Shown: piece after piece, positions 36,330-46,643 of the stretch
Position numbering within the stretch: the stretch's first letter is position 1
Layout: each line of letters opens with the position of its first letter
DNA from: Psychrobacter sp. Pi2-52
GTDB lineage: Bacteria > Pseudomonadota > Gammaproteobacteria > Pseudomonadales > Moraxellaceae
Reading direction: 5' to 3'
DNA length: 64,000 nucleotides
NCBI RefSeq assembly: GCF_904846705.1
Contig: NZ_CAJHBS010000009.1
Location: 44,374-108,373 of the forward strand
Position numbers and translations under genes: made by a program
The notes under the pieces: model-generated
Database searches by the model: none
Told to the model about the DNA's origin: nothing
What the model saw: the letters and a program-made list of their open reading frames with translations, nothing else

Positions 36330-38927
36330 ATGAGATTTGAGAAGTTTACTCAAAAACTGCAGTCCGCCATTCAAGAAGCACAAAGTCTAGCGTTAGGTCG
36401 CGATCATACAGGTATCGATCCTGTGCATTTGCTTGCCGTGTTGCTACAAGATGAGTCTAATTTATCTATCTGCCAACAAGCAGGCGCTTCTATTCCAGCG
36501 CTAAAAAATGGCGTTGCCAAAGCATTGGACAACCAAGCGACCATTTCGGAGCCAACAGGTGACGTCAATTTAAATCCAAACTCGGTCAAAATATTGAATT
36601 TGGCCGATCGTCAGGCGCAAAAAGAAGGCGATGATTTTATCGCGACGGAATGGGTGATGTTGGCACTCGCTGAGCAGGGCGAAACCAAAAAGATATTTGA
36701 AAGTGCAGGCGTAACGGCTAACAAACTAAAAGCGGTGATTGAGCAATTGCGCGGCGATGATACAGTGAATAACCAAAACGCAGAAGATCAGCGTGACGCA
36801 CTCAACAAGTACACGATAAATCTAACTGAACAAGCAGAACTTGGCAAGCTAGATCCAGTCATTGGCCGTGACGAAGAAATTCGCCGTACCATTCAGGTAC
36901 TGTCGCGCCGTACCAAAAACAACCCTGTGCTCATCGGTGAGCCGGGCGTTGGTAAAACGGCGATTGTCGAAGGCTTGGCACAAAAAATCATCAATGGCGA
37001 CGTACCAGAAGGTCTGCGCCGCAAAGAAGTGTTGTCATTAGACTTAGGCGCGCTGATTGCAGGGGCAAAATTCCGTGGTGAGTTTGAAGAACGCCTCAAA
37101 AGCGTATTGAGCGACTTGGCCAAACAAGAAGGCAATGTCATTCTGTTCATCGATGAGCTGCATACGATGGTTGGTGCAGGCAAGTCTGAAGGTGCGATGG
37201 ATGCGGGTAATATGCTAAAACCTGCTTTGGCACGCGGTGAGCTGCACTGCGTTGGTGCGACCACCCTTGATGAGTATCGCCAGTACATCGAAAAAGACGC
37301 TGCGCTTGAACGTCGTTTTCAAAAGGTTTTGGTCGATGAGCCAACAGTCGAAGATACCATTGCGATATTACGTGGTCTCAAAGAGCGTTACGAGCTGCAC
37401 CATGGCGTCGATATTCAAGATAGCGCCATCATTGCTGCTGCGCGCATGAGCCATCGCTATATTACTGACCGTAAGCTACCAGATAAGGCGATTGATTTAA
37501 TTGACGAAGCAGCCAGCCGCTTGCGTATGGAGATGGACAGCAAGCCTGAATCATTAGGTAAACTCGATAGTCGCCTCATTCAGCTAAAAATGCAGCGTGA
37601 GGTGCTCAAAAACGAAGAAGATGCTGGCGCGCAAGCTGAGCGTAAAGTGCTCGATGCGCAAATAGCAGAATTGGAAAAAGAGTACGCTGATCTTAATGAA
37701 GTTTGGCAGGCAGAGAAAGCATTGGTCAAAGGCAGTCAACAGCTAAAAGATGAGCTAGATAAAGCCCGTATCGCGTATGACAAAGCCAGCCGCGAAGGCG
37801 ATTATGAGACCATGAGTAAGCTGCAATACGAAACCATTCCGCAGTTAGAACGTCGTATTCATGAGTCTGACTTGGCAGAGCAAAAAGAGCAGACAGGTGA
37901 AGGTAGCGGTGTCAAATTGCTACGTAACAAGGTCACCGACAATGAAATCGCCGAAGTGGTTGCGGCCGCGACTGGTATTCCAGTCAGCAAAATGATGCAA
38001 GGCGAGCGTGATAAGATGATCGCAATGGAAGAAAAGCTCCATGAGCGCGTCATTGGTCAAAACGAAGCGGTCGAATCGGTGGCCAATGCGGTACGTCGTA
38101 GCCGTGCAGGCTTATCTGATCCCAACCGTCCTTCTGGTTCTTTCTTATTCTTAGGACCTACTGGTGTTGGTAAAACTGAGCTGACCAAATCACTAGCAAA
38201 CTTCTTGTTTGACTCTGAAGATGCGATTGTACGTATCGATATGAGTGAATATATGGAAAAACACAGTGTCAGTCGCCTTGTAGGCGCGCCTCCAGGCTAT
38301 GTCGGTTATGAAGAAGGTGGTACGTTGACTGAAGCGGTACGCCGTAAGCCGTATAGCGTCATATTGTTCGATGAAGTAGAAAAGGCGCATCCTGATGTGT
38401 TCAACATCTTACTGCAAGTATTGGACGATGGTCGCTTAACCGATTCGCAAGGTCGTGTAGTAGATTTCAAAAATACCGTGATTATCATGACCAGTAACTT
38501 GGGTTCACATAAGATTCAAGAGATGGTTGGCGAAAGCTATGAGGATATCAAAGCAGAAGTAATGGATTCTGTTGGGCAGCATTTCCGTCCAGAGTTCGTC
38601 AACCGTATTGACGAAATCGTAGTCTTCCATCCGCTTGGTATGTCACAGATGGCAGGTATTGCGGATATTCAATTGGATCGATTACGTCAGCGTATCCAAG
38701 AGCGTGAGATGGATATTGAGCTGTCAGCCGACGCGATGAATAAATTGGTTGCCGTGGGTTATGACCCTGTTTATGGTGCTCGTCCTTTGAAGCGTGCCAT
38801 TCAACAAGAGATTGAAAACCCATTATCATTGAAGCTATTGGCAGGTGATTTTGTCGCTGGTGATATTATCAAAGTCGATGTAGGTGCCGATGACAAGTTA
38901 ACTTTTGATAAGCTTAGAATGAGCTAA
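36330..38927 (+). CDS. clpB: ATP-dependent disaggregase ClpB
   Basis: ClpB threads aggregated proteins and works with DnaK. The 865-residue protein has the N-terminal Clp repeat domain ([20 protein letters not shown]), NBD1 with Walker [14 protein letters not shown] and Walker [16 protein letters not shown], the long coiled-coil M domain (about 400-530, [14 protein letters not shown]), and NBD2 with [14 protein letters not shown] and [16 protein letters not shown]. It ends with [20 protein letters not shown]. It lacks the IGF loop for ClpP, as expected. AAGGA lies eight bases before the ATG. Confidence 0.98.
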   Translation: MRFEKFTQKLQSAIQEAQSLALGRDHTGIDPVHLLAVLLQDESNLSICQQAGASIPALKNGVAKALDNQATISEPTGDVNLNPNSVKILNLADRQAQKEGDDFIATEWVMLALAEQGETKKIFESAGVTANKLKAVIEQLRGDDTVNNQNAEDQRDALNKYTINLTEQAELGKLDPVIGRDEEIRRTIQVLSRRTKNNPVLIGEPGVGKTAIVEGLAQKIINGDVPEGLRRKEVLSLDLGALIAGAKFRGEFEERLKSVLSDLAKQEGNVILFIDELHTMVGAGKSEGAMDAGNMLKPALARGELHCVGATTLDEYRQYIEKDAALERRFQKVLVDEPTVEDTIAILRGLKERYELHHGVDIQDSAIIAAARMSHRYITDRKLPDKAIDLIDEAASRLRMEMDSKPESLGKLDSRLIQLKMQREVLKNEEDAGAQAERKVLDAQIAELEKEYADLNEVWQAEKALVKGSQQLKDELDKARIAYDKASREGDYETMSKLQYETIPQLERRIHESDLAEQKEQTGEGSGVKLLRNKVTDNEIAEVVAAATGIPVSKMMQGERDKMIAMEEKLHERVIGQNEAVESVANAVRRSRAGLSDPNRPSGSFLFLGPTGVGKTELTKSLANFLFDSEDAIVRIDMSEYMEKHSVSRLVGAPPGYVGYEEGGTLTEAVRRKPYSVILFDEVEKAHPDVFNILLQVLDDGRLTDSQGRVVDFKNTVIIMTSNLGSHKIQEMVGESYEDIKAEVMDSVGQHFRPEFVNRIDEIVVFHPLGMSQMAGIADIQLDRLRQRIQEREMDIELSADAMNKLVAVGYDPVYGARPLKRAIQQEIENPLSLKLLAGDFVAGDIIKVDVGADDKLTFDKLRMS

Positions 38928-38973
38928 TTGTATTGGCTTTGACGTCTTTATAACCCAATTGTACGCTTAAAAC

Positions 38974-39010
38974 AAACCCCTTATCTACAATCGTAGGTAA
39001 GGGTTTTTTA
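38974..39010 (+). terminator. Terminator after clpB
   Basis: AAACCCCTTATCTAC and GTAGGTAAGGGTTT pair around a short loop with one bulged C and a G-T pair, followed by a T-run. Confidence 0.8.
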
Positions 39011-39134
39011 TTTATAAGATGCGTTTTACGTTACTGTTTTTTTACCATTTCAATATCTCTTAAGTCTTAGGACTATGCTATAACTAAATCAATGAATAAT
39101 AGTATAAGTATCAACTGAATGGAGAAACAGAACG

Positions 39135-40406
39135 ATGACAGCCCATATTGAACGTATAAATATACCTTTAACTTCGCCGCTAATTATTGCAGCATTGCTG
39201 TTTAGCACTGCCGCGTGCTCTAACCCTTCTACAGTAAGTCCTAGCAATAATAAAAGTACCGCAACGGAGTCTAAAGAAGTTTCAACTTCAGTTAACGACA
39301 CTCAAACCGTCACACAAACAAAGACTAGCAAGCCTGACTTTACCACCAAAGCAATCGCTACCTTTGATGAGCCTTGGGCAATGACAGCGTTACCCATTGC
39401 AGATAGCAAAGCGCCAAAATTACTAGTAACACAAAAAACAGGTGAGCTATTTATCGTAGATACAGCGACGGGTAATAAGACCAAAATCGAAGGCGTTCCT
39501 ACAGTCGCGTACGGTGGTCAAGGCGGCTTAGGAGACATTATCGTGGCTCCAGATTTTGTGACGTCCAATACCGTCTATCTTAGCTACGCAGAAGCAGGGG
39601 CAGGAAGTGATAGTAATAAGTTTGGGGCAAAAGTTATCAAAGCGACACTCTCAGGATTAGAGACAACCACACCTACGTTGCAAAATATCATGCCTATCTG
39701 GCAACAGTCTCCGAAAGTTACAGGGCAAGGACATTATAGTCATCGTCTGCTGTTTTCGCCTGATGGGCGCTATCTATATATTAGCTCAGGCGAGCGTCAA
39801 GACAAAGACCCAGCACAAAATATGAGCATGAATCTAGGTAAGATTATTAGATTGTATGCTGACGGCTCGGTTCCAAAGGACAATCCATTTGTCAATGATA
39901 GCAATGACATTGCCTCTCAGTTTTGGACAATGGGCAATCGCAATGTGCTTGGTATGGCATTTGACGATAGTGGACAGCTTTGGGCGCACGAGATGGGACC
40001 AAAGGGCGGAGATGAATTTAATATTATTGAGAAGGGTAACAATTATGGCTGGCCAGTGGTATCCAATGGACGCAATTATTCAGGTTTAGATATTCCTGAC
40101 CATGATACAAAGCCAGAGTTTGCGGCACCCAAAATTACTTGGACACCTGTCATATCACCATCTGCTATGAGCATCTATGCGGCTGGTACTCATAATGACT
40201 TTCCTAGCTGGCAGGGCAATATGCTTATCAGTGGTTTATCGTCTAAAGCGCTTATCGTAGTTGGCATAAGCGAAGACAATACCGCCGCTGAGCGTTATCG
40301 CTATGACATGGGTGAGCGTGTACGCAGTGTGCTAGCAATAGACGGGCAAGTGTGGACACTTGAAGATGGTAATAATGCACAATTACTCAGATTATTACCC
40401 AAATAA
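39135..40406 (+). CDS. PQQ-dependent sugar dehydrogenase-like lipoprotein
   Basis: The 423-residue protein has a lipoprotein signal with a Cys in FSTAACSNP at about residue 29, then a beta-propeller of the soluble aldose-sugar dehydrogenase (YliI/GDH-B) type. Motifs are FDEPWAMTALP, GGQGGLGDIIVAPDF, QGHYSHRLLFSPDGRYLYIS (with the catalytic-type His), SMNLGKIIRL, and GDEFNIIEKGNNYGWPVVSN. Members oxidise sugars in the periplasm with PQQ. No PQQ synthesis genes are in the window, so the cofactor source is unknown. GGAGA precedes the ATG. Confidence 0.85.
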   Translation: MTAHIERINIPLTSPLIIAALLFSTAACSNPSTVSPSNNKSTATESKEVSTSVNDTQTVTQTKTSKPDFTTKAIATFDEPWAMTALPIADSKAPKLLVTQKTGELFIVDTATGNKTKIEGVPTVAYGGQGGLGDIIVAPDFVTSNTVYLSYAEAGAGSDSNKFGAKVIKATLSGLETTTPTLQNIMPIWQQSPKVTGQGHYSHRLLFSPDGRYLYISSGERQDKDPAQNMSMNLGKIIRLYADGSVPKDNPFVNDSNDIASQFWTMGNRNVLGMAFDDSGQLWAHEMGPKGGDEFNIIEKGNNYGWPVVSNGRNYSGLDIPDHDTKPEFAAPKITWTPVISPSAMSIYAAGTHNDFPSWQGNMLISGLSSKALIVVGISEDNTAAERYRYDMGERVRSVLAIDGQVWTLEDGNNAQLLRLLPK

Positions 40407-40584
40407 CATCTAGATAGCATCGAATTAATGACGTATTTATCTACCTGTATATTTAATTATTTTAATAAAACCGATCAAGTCTTTTAGAGTAAATTAATAG
40501 TTTTATCAAGTTTTATTTTGTAATAGATTGATAGTTAAGACCTATTTTGTTAAGGTAACGTTCCTTGAAATTTGAGACTTGCAC

Positions 40585-42228
40585 ATGGAAGAAGTAAAAG
40601 TAGGCAGATTAGGACCTTTTCCGCGGGTAAGTAAACCTGTGTTTATTACATCGTCACTGCTGATTGTTGGCTTTATTATTTTCGGTGCGTTTTTCACCGA
40701 AACAGCAGGGGCTGTTTTTAGTTTTTTACAAAATTTTATTACCGATAAGTTTGGTTGGCTATTCATTATTCTAGTCAATACCGCGCTCGCGCTTTGTATC
40801 TACTTGGCAATGAGTCGCTATGGTGACATTCGACTAGGTAACCAAACAGAACGACCGCAGTACAATCTGTTCTCTTGGATTGGCATGCTATTTTCTGCAG
40901 GTATTGGTATTGGTCTGGTTTATTGGGGTACAGCCGAGCCGTTGTATCACTTTATGGCACCACCAATGGGCGATGCAGAGACAGTAGAAGCTGCTAAGCA
41001 AGCAATGAATATCTCGTTTATGCATTGGGGTCTACATGCTTGGGCAATTTATACGATTGTAGCGCTATCTTTAGCGTATTTTCATTTCCGTCGTGGCCTA
41101 CCATTATCGATTCGATCTACTTTGTATCCTTTACTTGGTAAAAAGATCTATGGTCGTTGGGGACACACGGTCGATATCTTGGCTGTGTTTGGTACGATGT
41201 TTGGTGTAGTTACCTCGCTCGGGCTTGGGGTTATGCAGATCAACTCTGGACTCGAAAAGCTGTTTGGTACGCCTAACAGTCTTACCGTACAGTTTGGTTT
41301 GATCGCTTTCATCACAGCGCTAGCGGCAGCTTCAGTCTTGATGGGTTTGGATAAAGGTATTAAGCGTTTAAGTGATATCAATATTGGTTTCACTATCGTC
41401 TTATTAGCGTTTATGGTCATCCTAGGACCAACGCTATTTATCTTTGATAGTTTTATCGAAAACATCGGCAACTATCTGACTGTGATTGTACCTCTAGGTA
41501 CATGGGGTGAGTCTTATAGCGGTACAGATTGGCAAAGTAGTTGGACAATATTTTATTGGGCATGGTGGGTTAGCTGGGCACCATTCGTTGGTATCTTTAT
41601 TGCCCGTATCTCTCGTGGCCGTACTATTCGTGAGTTTACGCTTGGTGTACTACTGATTCCGATGCTGATTTTGTTCTTCTGGTTTACCACCTTTGGCGGC
41701 GTTGCTGTTCATATGGAGCTTGCTTCTGCTGTGTCAGGTGTTAGCCCAGGATTGGTTGAAGCAGTACAAGCGGATTCTGGTAGTGCGATCTTTAAGTTGG
41801 TTGAGTACTACCCATTGGCAAAACCGATTACGCTACTGATTGTCGTCATGATTATGCTATGGTTTGTGACCTCGTCAGATTCTGCTAGCTTTGTCATCGA
41901 TATGTTGACTGCTGGTGGTGATACCAACCCACCGAAAATCCAGCGCTTATTTTGGGCAACGACAGAAGGCGTTATCGCCGCTATCTTGCTAGCGGCTGGT
42001 GGATTGTCTGCGCTACAGGCGGCGGCTATCGTAGCGGGACTACCGTTTGCCTTAGTGGTCTTTGTCATGATGTATGCGCTACTGCGTGGTTTGAGTCGCG
42101 ATCGTCTGATTCTATACAGAGCGCAACAAGGCTTTATTACGGATGAATCAGCAGACCATAACTCAGCTAATGAGTTCGTCGATGAGCATCTGTTAAAAGG
42201 ACCACCTAAGATTGTTAAAGGTGACTAA
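40585..42228 (+). CDS. BCCT family osmolyte transporter (copy 1)
   Basis: This 547-residue carrier of the betaine/choline/carnitine type has about 12 TM segments. It shows the family signatures GMLFSAGIGIGLVYWGTAEP (TM4, glycine-rich) and the Trp-rich TM8 segment FYWAWWVSWAPFVGIFIARI, followed by SRGRTIREF. The family imports glycine betaine, choline or similar compounds with Na+ or H+. A long charged tail ends LLKGPPKIVKGD. The ATG at 40585 (MEEVKVGRLGPF) is preferred to a TTG six bases upstream. It is the first of three tandem homologues and has a leader unlike the other two. Confidence 0.92.
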   Translation: MEEVKVGRLGPFPRVSKPVFITSSLLIVGFIIFGAFFTETAGAVFSFLQNFITDKFGWLFIILVNTALALCIYLAMSRYGDIRLGNQTERPQYNLFSWIGMLFSAGIGIGLVYWGTAEPLYHFMAPPMGDAETVEAAKQAMNISFMHWGLHAWAIYTIVALSLAYFHFRRGLPLSIRSTLYPLLGKKIYGRWGHTVDILAVFGTMFGVVTSLGLGVMQINSGLEKLFGTPNSLTVQFGLIAFITALAAASVLMGLDKGIKRLSDINIGFTIVLLAFMVILGPTLFIFDSFIENIGNYLTVIVPLGTWGESYSGTDWQSSWTIFYWAWWVSWAPFVGIFIARISRGRTIREFTLGVLLIPMLILFFWFTTFGGVAVHMELASAVSGVSPGLVEAVQADSGSAIFKLVEYYPLAKPITLLIVVMIMLWFVTSSDSASFVIDMLTAGGDTNPPKIQRLFWATTEGVIAAILLAAGGLSALQAAAIVAGLPFALVVFVMMYALLRGLSRDRLILYRAQQGFITDESADHNSANEFVDEHLLKGPPKIVKGD

Positions 42229-42270
42229 GCAGTAGATAGCATCAAGACAGCTATTTAAGCTTTTGATAGA

Positions 42271-42304
42271 AGAAGCCCCAATTTATTTTTAAATTGGGGC
42301 TTCT
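42271..42304 (+). terminator. Terminator after BCCT copy 1
   Basis: AGAAGCCCCAATTT and AAATTGGGGCTTCT form a perfect 14-bp stem with a 6-base loop, followed by TATT. A near-copy follows BCCT copy 2. Confidence 0.88.
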
Positions 42305-42349
42305 TATTGGGTAAAGATATTTAAATTTATTCAGGAAAAATTCAGATTG

Positions 42350-42471
42350 TTGAAATATTATTGCTGCAATGTTACTACGATTTTTATACATTCGGCAGTA
42401 TTTACATGGTGTTATATTTAGTGATTCGTTCATACCTTGGTATGGTTACGCACTTTTTTTGGGATATACCT
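42350..42471 (+). promoter_or_regulatory. Leader of BCCT copy 2, duplicated before copy 3
   Basis: TTGAAA (42350) with TACTAC 17 bases later is a possible promoter. Downstream, CATACCTTGGTATG (42431-42444) can form a small hairpin, while its GGTAT arm could instead pair with ATACC (42466-42470), which sits between the GGGAT ribosome site and the ATG. The same elements recur before copy 3 at 44323-44336 and 44357-44363. A regulatory role is inferred from conservation. Confidence 0.4.
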
Positions 42472-44124
42472 ATGGATCATGTAAAAGTTGGCAGGTTAGG
42501 CCCTTTCCCGCGGGTAAGCAAACCTGTTTTTTTGACTTCAGCATTACTTATTATTATATTTATTGTTCTTGGCGTTTTTTTTACTGAATCTGCCGGCACG
42601 TTGTTCAGTTTTTTACAAGGCTTTATTACCGATAAATTTGGTTGGTTTTTCATTATTCTCGTTAATGTAGCCTTAGGACTTTGTGTTTATTTGTCTATGA
42701 GCCGTTATGGCGATATTCGTCTTGGTGCTCAAACTGAGACACCACAGTACAGTCTATTTTCGTGGATCGGTATGCTGTTCTCTGCTGGTATCGGTATTGG
42801 ACTTGTCTACTGGGGTACAGCGGAGCCCTTATATCACTTTATGGCACCGCCACTTGGTGAAAAGGAAACGATAGAAGCCGCCAAGCAGGCGATGAATATT
42901 ACCTTTTTACATTGGGGCTTGCATGCTTGGGCATTGTACGCAATTGTAGCGCTATCTTTAGCTTATTTCCATTTTCGCCGTGGCTTACCACTATCGATTC
43001 GCTCAACCCTTTATCCTATACTGGGTAAAAAAATATATGGCTCGTGGGGTCATGCCGTTGATATCTTAGCCGTATTCGGTACGATGTTTGGTGTGGTGAC
43101 GTCACTCGGTCTTGGCGTTATGCAAATTAACTCAGGGCTTGAGAAGTTATTTGGTATTCCTAATAATCTCACAATACAAATTGCTCTGATTGCCTTTATT
43201 ACTGCTTTAGCCGCCTGTTCTGTCATGATGGGCTTGGATAAGGGTATCAAGCGTCTAAGTGATGTAAACATCGGTCTAACGGCTATTCTACTTGGCTTTA
43301 TGGTCGTCTTAGGGCCGACGCTTTTCATTTTTGATAGCTTCCTAGAAAATATCGGCAACTATCTTTCAGTGGTTGTGCCATTAGGTCTGTGGGGGGAGTC
43401 TTATGAAGGTGAGGCAAACTGGCAGTCAGCATGGACGATATTTTATTGGGCATGGTGGGTAAGTTGGGCACCATTTGTCGGCGTGTTTATTGCTCGTATC
43501 AGCCGTGGTCGTACGATTAGAGAGTTTTTACTTGGGGTATTACTTATTCCTATGACCATATTGTTCTTCTGGTTTTCAACTTTCGGCGGCGTTGCTATTC
43601 ATATGGAGCTGCTTGCTGCTATTGATCCAGCGTTGGTTAGTCCTGGACTGGTCGAGGCTGTACAAACAGATTTTGGTAGTGCCATTTTTAAATTGGTTGA
43701 GTACTATCCATTGGCGCAACCCATTACATTTATGATTGTGATTATGATTGTATTGTGGTTCGTGACCTCATCAGATTCAGCAAGTTTTGTCATTGATATG
43801 TTGACCGCAGGTGGTGATACCAATCCGCCAAAGATTCAACGTTTATTTTGGGCAAGCACTGAAGGCGTCATTGCTGCTGTTTTGTTAGCTGCTGGTGGAT
43901 TAAGCGCGTTACAAGCCGCCGCTATCGTAGCAGGATTGCCATTTGCTTTGGTTATATTTGCCATGATGTATGCGCTACTGCGTGGCTTGAGTCGCGATCG
44001 TCTGATTCTATATAGAGCGCAGCAGCATTATATTACTGAAGAGTCAGCAGATCACAACTCGGCAGATGAATTTGCTGATGAGCATCTACTCAAAGGACCA
44101 CCTAAGATTGTTAAAGGTGACTAA
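42472..44124 (+). CDS. BCCT family osmolyte transporter (copy 2)
   Basis: This 550-residue protein is very similar to copy 1 along its length, including the tail ending LLKGPPKIVKGD. It has the same GMLFSAGIGIGLVYWGTAEP and FYWAWWVSWAPFVGVFIARI segments. The ATG at 42472 (MDHVKVGRLGPF) follows GGGAT; an upstream frame open for 37 codons is treated as leader because the ATG within it is not kept in the copy 3 leader. An insertion (DPALVSP) in the loop after TM9 distinguishes it from copy 1. Substrate is unknown; osmolyte import is likely. Confidence 0.92.
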   Translation: MDHVKVGRLGPFPRVSKPVFLTSALLIIIFIVLGVFFTESAGTLFSFLQGFITDKFGWFFIILVNVALGLCVYLSMSRYGDIRLGAQTETPQYSLFSWIGMLFSAGIGIGLVYWGTAEPLYHFMAPPLGEKETIEAAKQAMNITFLHWGLHAWALYAIVALSLAYFHFRRGLPLSIRSTLYPILGKKIYGSWGHAVDILAVFGTMFGVVTSLGLGVMQINSGLEKLFGIPNNLTIQIALIAFITALAACSVMMGLDKGIKRLSDVNIGLTAILLGFMVVLGPTLFIFDSFLENIGNYLSVVVPLGLWGESYEGEANWQSAWTIFYWAWWVSWAPFVGVFIARISRGRTIREFLLGVLLIPMTILFFWFSTFGGVAIHMELLAAIDPALVSPGLVEAVQTDFGSAIFKLVEYYPLAQPITFMIVIMIVLWFVTSSDSASFVIDMLTAGGDTNPPKIQRLFWASTEGVIAAVLLAAGGLSALQAAAIVAGLPFALVIFAMMYALLRGLSRDRLILYRAQQHYITEESADHNSADEFADEHLLKGPPKIVKGD

Positions 44125-44162
44125 AAAATAGAATTAAGATAACTTCTCAAGCTTTTAACAGA

Positions 44163-44197
44163 AGAAGCCCCAATTCATTTTTAAGTTGGGGCTTCTT
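44163..44197 (+). terminator. Terminator after BCCT copy 2
   Basis: AGAAGCCCCAATTC and AAGTTGGGGCTTCT pair with one G-T, one mismatch and a T-run after. It is a near-copy of the terminator after copy 1, and part of the duplicated block. Confidence 0.85.
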
Positions 44198-44363
44198 TAT
44201 TGGGAGAAGATACTTAAATTTATTCAGGACAAATTCGGTTTGTTGAAAATTATTACCGAAATGTTACTACCATTTCTATACATTCGGCAGTATTTACAAG
44301 GTGTTATATTTGATAATTCGTTCATACCTTGGTATGGTTACGCACTTTTTTGGGGATATACCT

Positions 44364-46016
44364 ATGGATCATGTAAAAGTTGGCCGATTAGGCCCTTTTC
44401 CGCGGGTAAGTAAACCTGTATTTTTGACTTCAGCAATCTTGATACTGGCGTTCATTATTTTTGGCGCTTTATTCAATGAACAAGCAGAAGTCGTATTTAA
44501 CCAAGCAAAAGCATTTGTCTCTTTACGCTTTGGCTGGTTCTTTATTGTCGTGGTCAATTTAACATTGGTCATGAGTATTTATATGATATTTAGCCGCTAC
44601 GGCGATATCAGACTCGGTCATCAGAATGAGAGACCAGAGTACAATATGGTTTCTTGGATTGGTATGCTGTTTTCAGCTGGTATCGGTATTGGGCTGCTTT
44701 ATTGGGGCACCGCTGAGCCGCTGTATCACTTCATGGCACCACCATTAGGCGAGGCGGAGACAGTTGCCGCTGCCAAGCAAGCGATGAATATCTCATTCCT
44801 ACATTATGGTCTACATGTATGGGCGCTATATGGCATGGTTGCGCTATCGCTTGCTTATTTTCATTATCGAGTAGGTTTACCACTGGCTATCCGTTCGACA
44901 CTTTATCCAATATTGGGTAAAAAGATCTACGGCGGTTGGGGGCATACGGTAGATACGCTCGCCGTATTTGGTACGATGTTTGGGGTAGTGACCACGTTAG
45001 GTCTTGGTGTCTTGCAGATTAACTCAGGCCTTGAGACGTTATTTGGTATACCCAATAATATTACGGTGCAGATTATTTTGATTGGCCTTATCACCATGCT
45101 AGCAGGGTTATCTCTGTTTATGGGATTGGATAAAGGCATCAAGCGTCTAAGTGATACCAATATATTGTTCACTGTGATATTGCTAAGTTTTGTGATTATC
45201 TTTGGGCCTACGCAGTTTATCTTTAACAGCTTCGTAGAAAACATCGGCAACTATTTGCATCAAATTGTGCCGTTAGGTCTATGGACAGAGTCTTATAGAG
45301 GCGAAGAAAATTGGCAAGCTTCTTGGACGATTTTCTATTGGGCATGGTGGATTAGCTGGTCACCATTCGTTGGAGTATTCGTTGCACGTATCTCTCGTGG
45401 CCGTACCATCCGTGAGTTTATATTAGGCGTATTATTAATTCCTATCACAATATTGTTCCTGTGGTTTACCGCTTTTGGTGGTTCTGCAGTAAATATGGAG
45501 TTGGTAGCAGCAGCAGACCCTAACATAGTTAGCCCAGGTCTGATCGAAGCGGTCAAAGCCGATACAGGTAGCGCTATCTTTAAATTGATGGAGTCTTATC
45601 CATTAACGGGTGCGGTTAACTTGCTCATCGTGGTGATGATTGTATTATGGTTTGTTACCTCATCAGATTCAGCCAGTTTTGTTATCGATATGCTGACATC
45701 AGGTGGTGATACCAATCCGCCAAAGATCCAGCGCTTATTTTGGGCAGGTTCTGAAGGCGTTATCGCTGCTGTATTGCTAGCAGCAGGTGGTTTGAGTGCA
45801 TTACAAGCGGCATCGATTGTCTCAGGCTTTCCTTTTGCTATTGTGATCGTCGTGATGATGTACTCTCTATTGCGTGGTCTCAGTCGAGATCGTTTGATAC
45901 TATATCGTAATCAGCAATGGTTCACCACAGAAGAGTCGGCAGAGCACAATTCGGCCAATGAATTCCGTGATGAAGAGTTGCTAAAAGGCCCACCAGCACT
46001 TGAGAAAGATGCTTAA
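44364..46016 (+). CDS. BCCT family osmolyte transporter (copy 3)
   Basis: This 550-residue member of the tandem set has GMLFSAGIGIGLLYWGTAEP and FYWAWWISWSPFVGVFVARI. Most of its body is more diverged from copies 1 and 2, for example ETLFGIPNNITVQIILIGLI, but the first 20 or so residues and the whole upstream leader nearly equal those of copy 2. This suggests exchange of the 5' part. The tail ends LLKGPPALEKDA. The ATG at 44364 follows GGGGAT. A different substrate preference from copies 1 and 2 is possible. Confidence 0.92.
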   Translation: MDHVKVGRLGPFPRVSKPVFLTSAILILAFIIFGALFNEQAEVVFNQAKAFVSLRFGWFFIVVVNLTLVMSIYMIFSRYGDIRLGHQNERPEYNMVSWIGMLFSAGIGIGLLYWGTAEPLYHFMAPPLGEAETVAAAKQAMNISFLHYGLHVWALYGMVALSLAYFHYRVGLPLAIRSTLYPILGKKIYGGWGHTVDTLAVFGTMFGVVTTLGLGVLQINSGLETLFGIPNNITVQIILIGLITMLAGLSLFMGLDKGIKRLSDTNILFTVILLSFVIIFGPTQFIFNSFVENIGNYLHQIVPLGLWTESYRGEENWQASWTIFYWAWWISWSPFVGVFVARISRGRTIREFILGVLLIPITILFLWFTAFGGSAVNMELVAAADPNIVSPGLIEAVKADTGSAIFKLMESYPLTGAVNLLIVVMIVLWFVTSSDSASFVIDMLTSGGDTNPPKIQRLFWAGSEGVIAAVLLAAGGLSALQAASIVSGFPFAIVIVVMMYSLLRGLSRDRLILYRNQQWFTTEESAEHNSANEFRDEELLKGPPALEKDA

Positions 46017-46040
46017 GCTTTAAGTTTATTTCTTAGCTAC

Positions 46041-46074
46041 AAAAATACCCAGCTTATATAGGCTGGGTATTTTT
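46041..46074 (+). terminator. Terminator after BCCT copy 3
   Basis: AAAAATACCCAGC and GCTGGGTATTTTT form a perfect 13-bp stem with an 8-base loop. It also faces the convergent lipoprotein gene. Confidence 0.88.
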
Positions 46075-46157
46075 ATGGATGTTCAATATTTTTAATAGAA
46101 AGTCTTCCAATACAGCAGCTATCAGTACAGTAGCTTTCGATATAACCGCTTTATAGG

Positions 46158-46514
46158 TTAATTGCATTCGCCTTTTGTATAACCAATGGCTTCAGGAATA
46201 TTACAGGCTGAGCAAGCATTGCTAGCCGTTCGGTAGCTAACAATTGATCCAACTTTCGTTTTTACACAGACGGGTTCATATTGTGCCGTACAGATATTAT
46301 TGGCGGGGTTAGCGGGCGGGCATTGAGTCAGAGGACCTTCAAACTGCTGACTGATATCAGGACTGGATGGGGTAGGTATTTGACCAGACGTGCCTACATC
46401 AGACATAGAGCTACAGCCAGTTAAAGCTAAGGCTAAAGTCAGTATCAGTAATGACGGTTTGAACGAAGATTGATTAATTGTGGAAAATCGACGAGTAGAT
46501 ATAGTTTGTTTCAT
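46158..46514 (-). CDS. Small lipoprotein with Kazal-like domain
   Basis: The 118-residue protein has a lipoprotein signal (LILTLALALTGCSS, lipidated Cys at about 34), a Pro/Ser-rich linker, and a C-terminal region of about 45 residues with six cysteines: CTAQYEPVCVKT, then YRTASNACSACNI and GYTKGEC. The C-x-x-x-Y-x-P-V-C spacing and the NACSAC motif match Kazal-type serine protease inhibitor domains, which occur in some proteobacterial lipoproteins. It may inhibit proteases at the cell surface; no partner is visible. AAGGA lies nine bases before the ATG. Confidence 0.75.
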   Translation of the reverse strand: MKQTISTRRFSTINQSSFKPSLLILTLALALTGCSSMSDVGTSGQIPTPSSPDISQQFEGPLTQCPPANPANNICTAQYEPVCVKTKVGSIVSYRTASNACSACNIPEAIGYTKGECN

Positions 46515-46643
46515 AAGAAATGTCCTTATTAATAATATTCGATAGTGTCCTGTTATCGTTGATGTATTTGCCTACTGAGGCTAAATGCTTAAGCATTTAT
46601 GGTAGCTCATTTGTCAGTAGCTATCCACTTAAGCATCATACAA

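Noticed and set aside
42361..42471. In-frame N-terminal extension of BCCT copy 2 (and 44301-44363 for copy 3)
   Set aside because: Copy 3 lacks the ATG present in copy 2, the ribosome site lies just before MDHVKV, and copy 1 starts at the same point; conservation is better explained by a duplicated leader.
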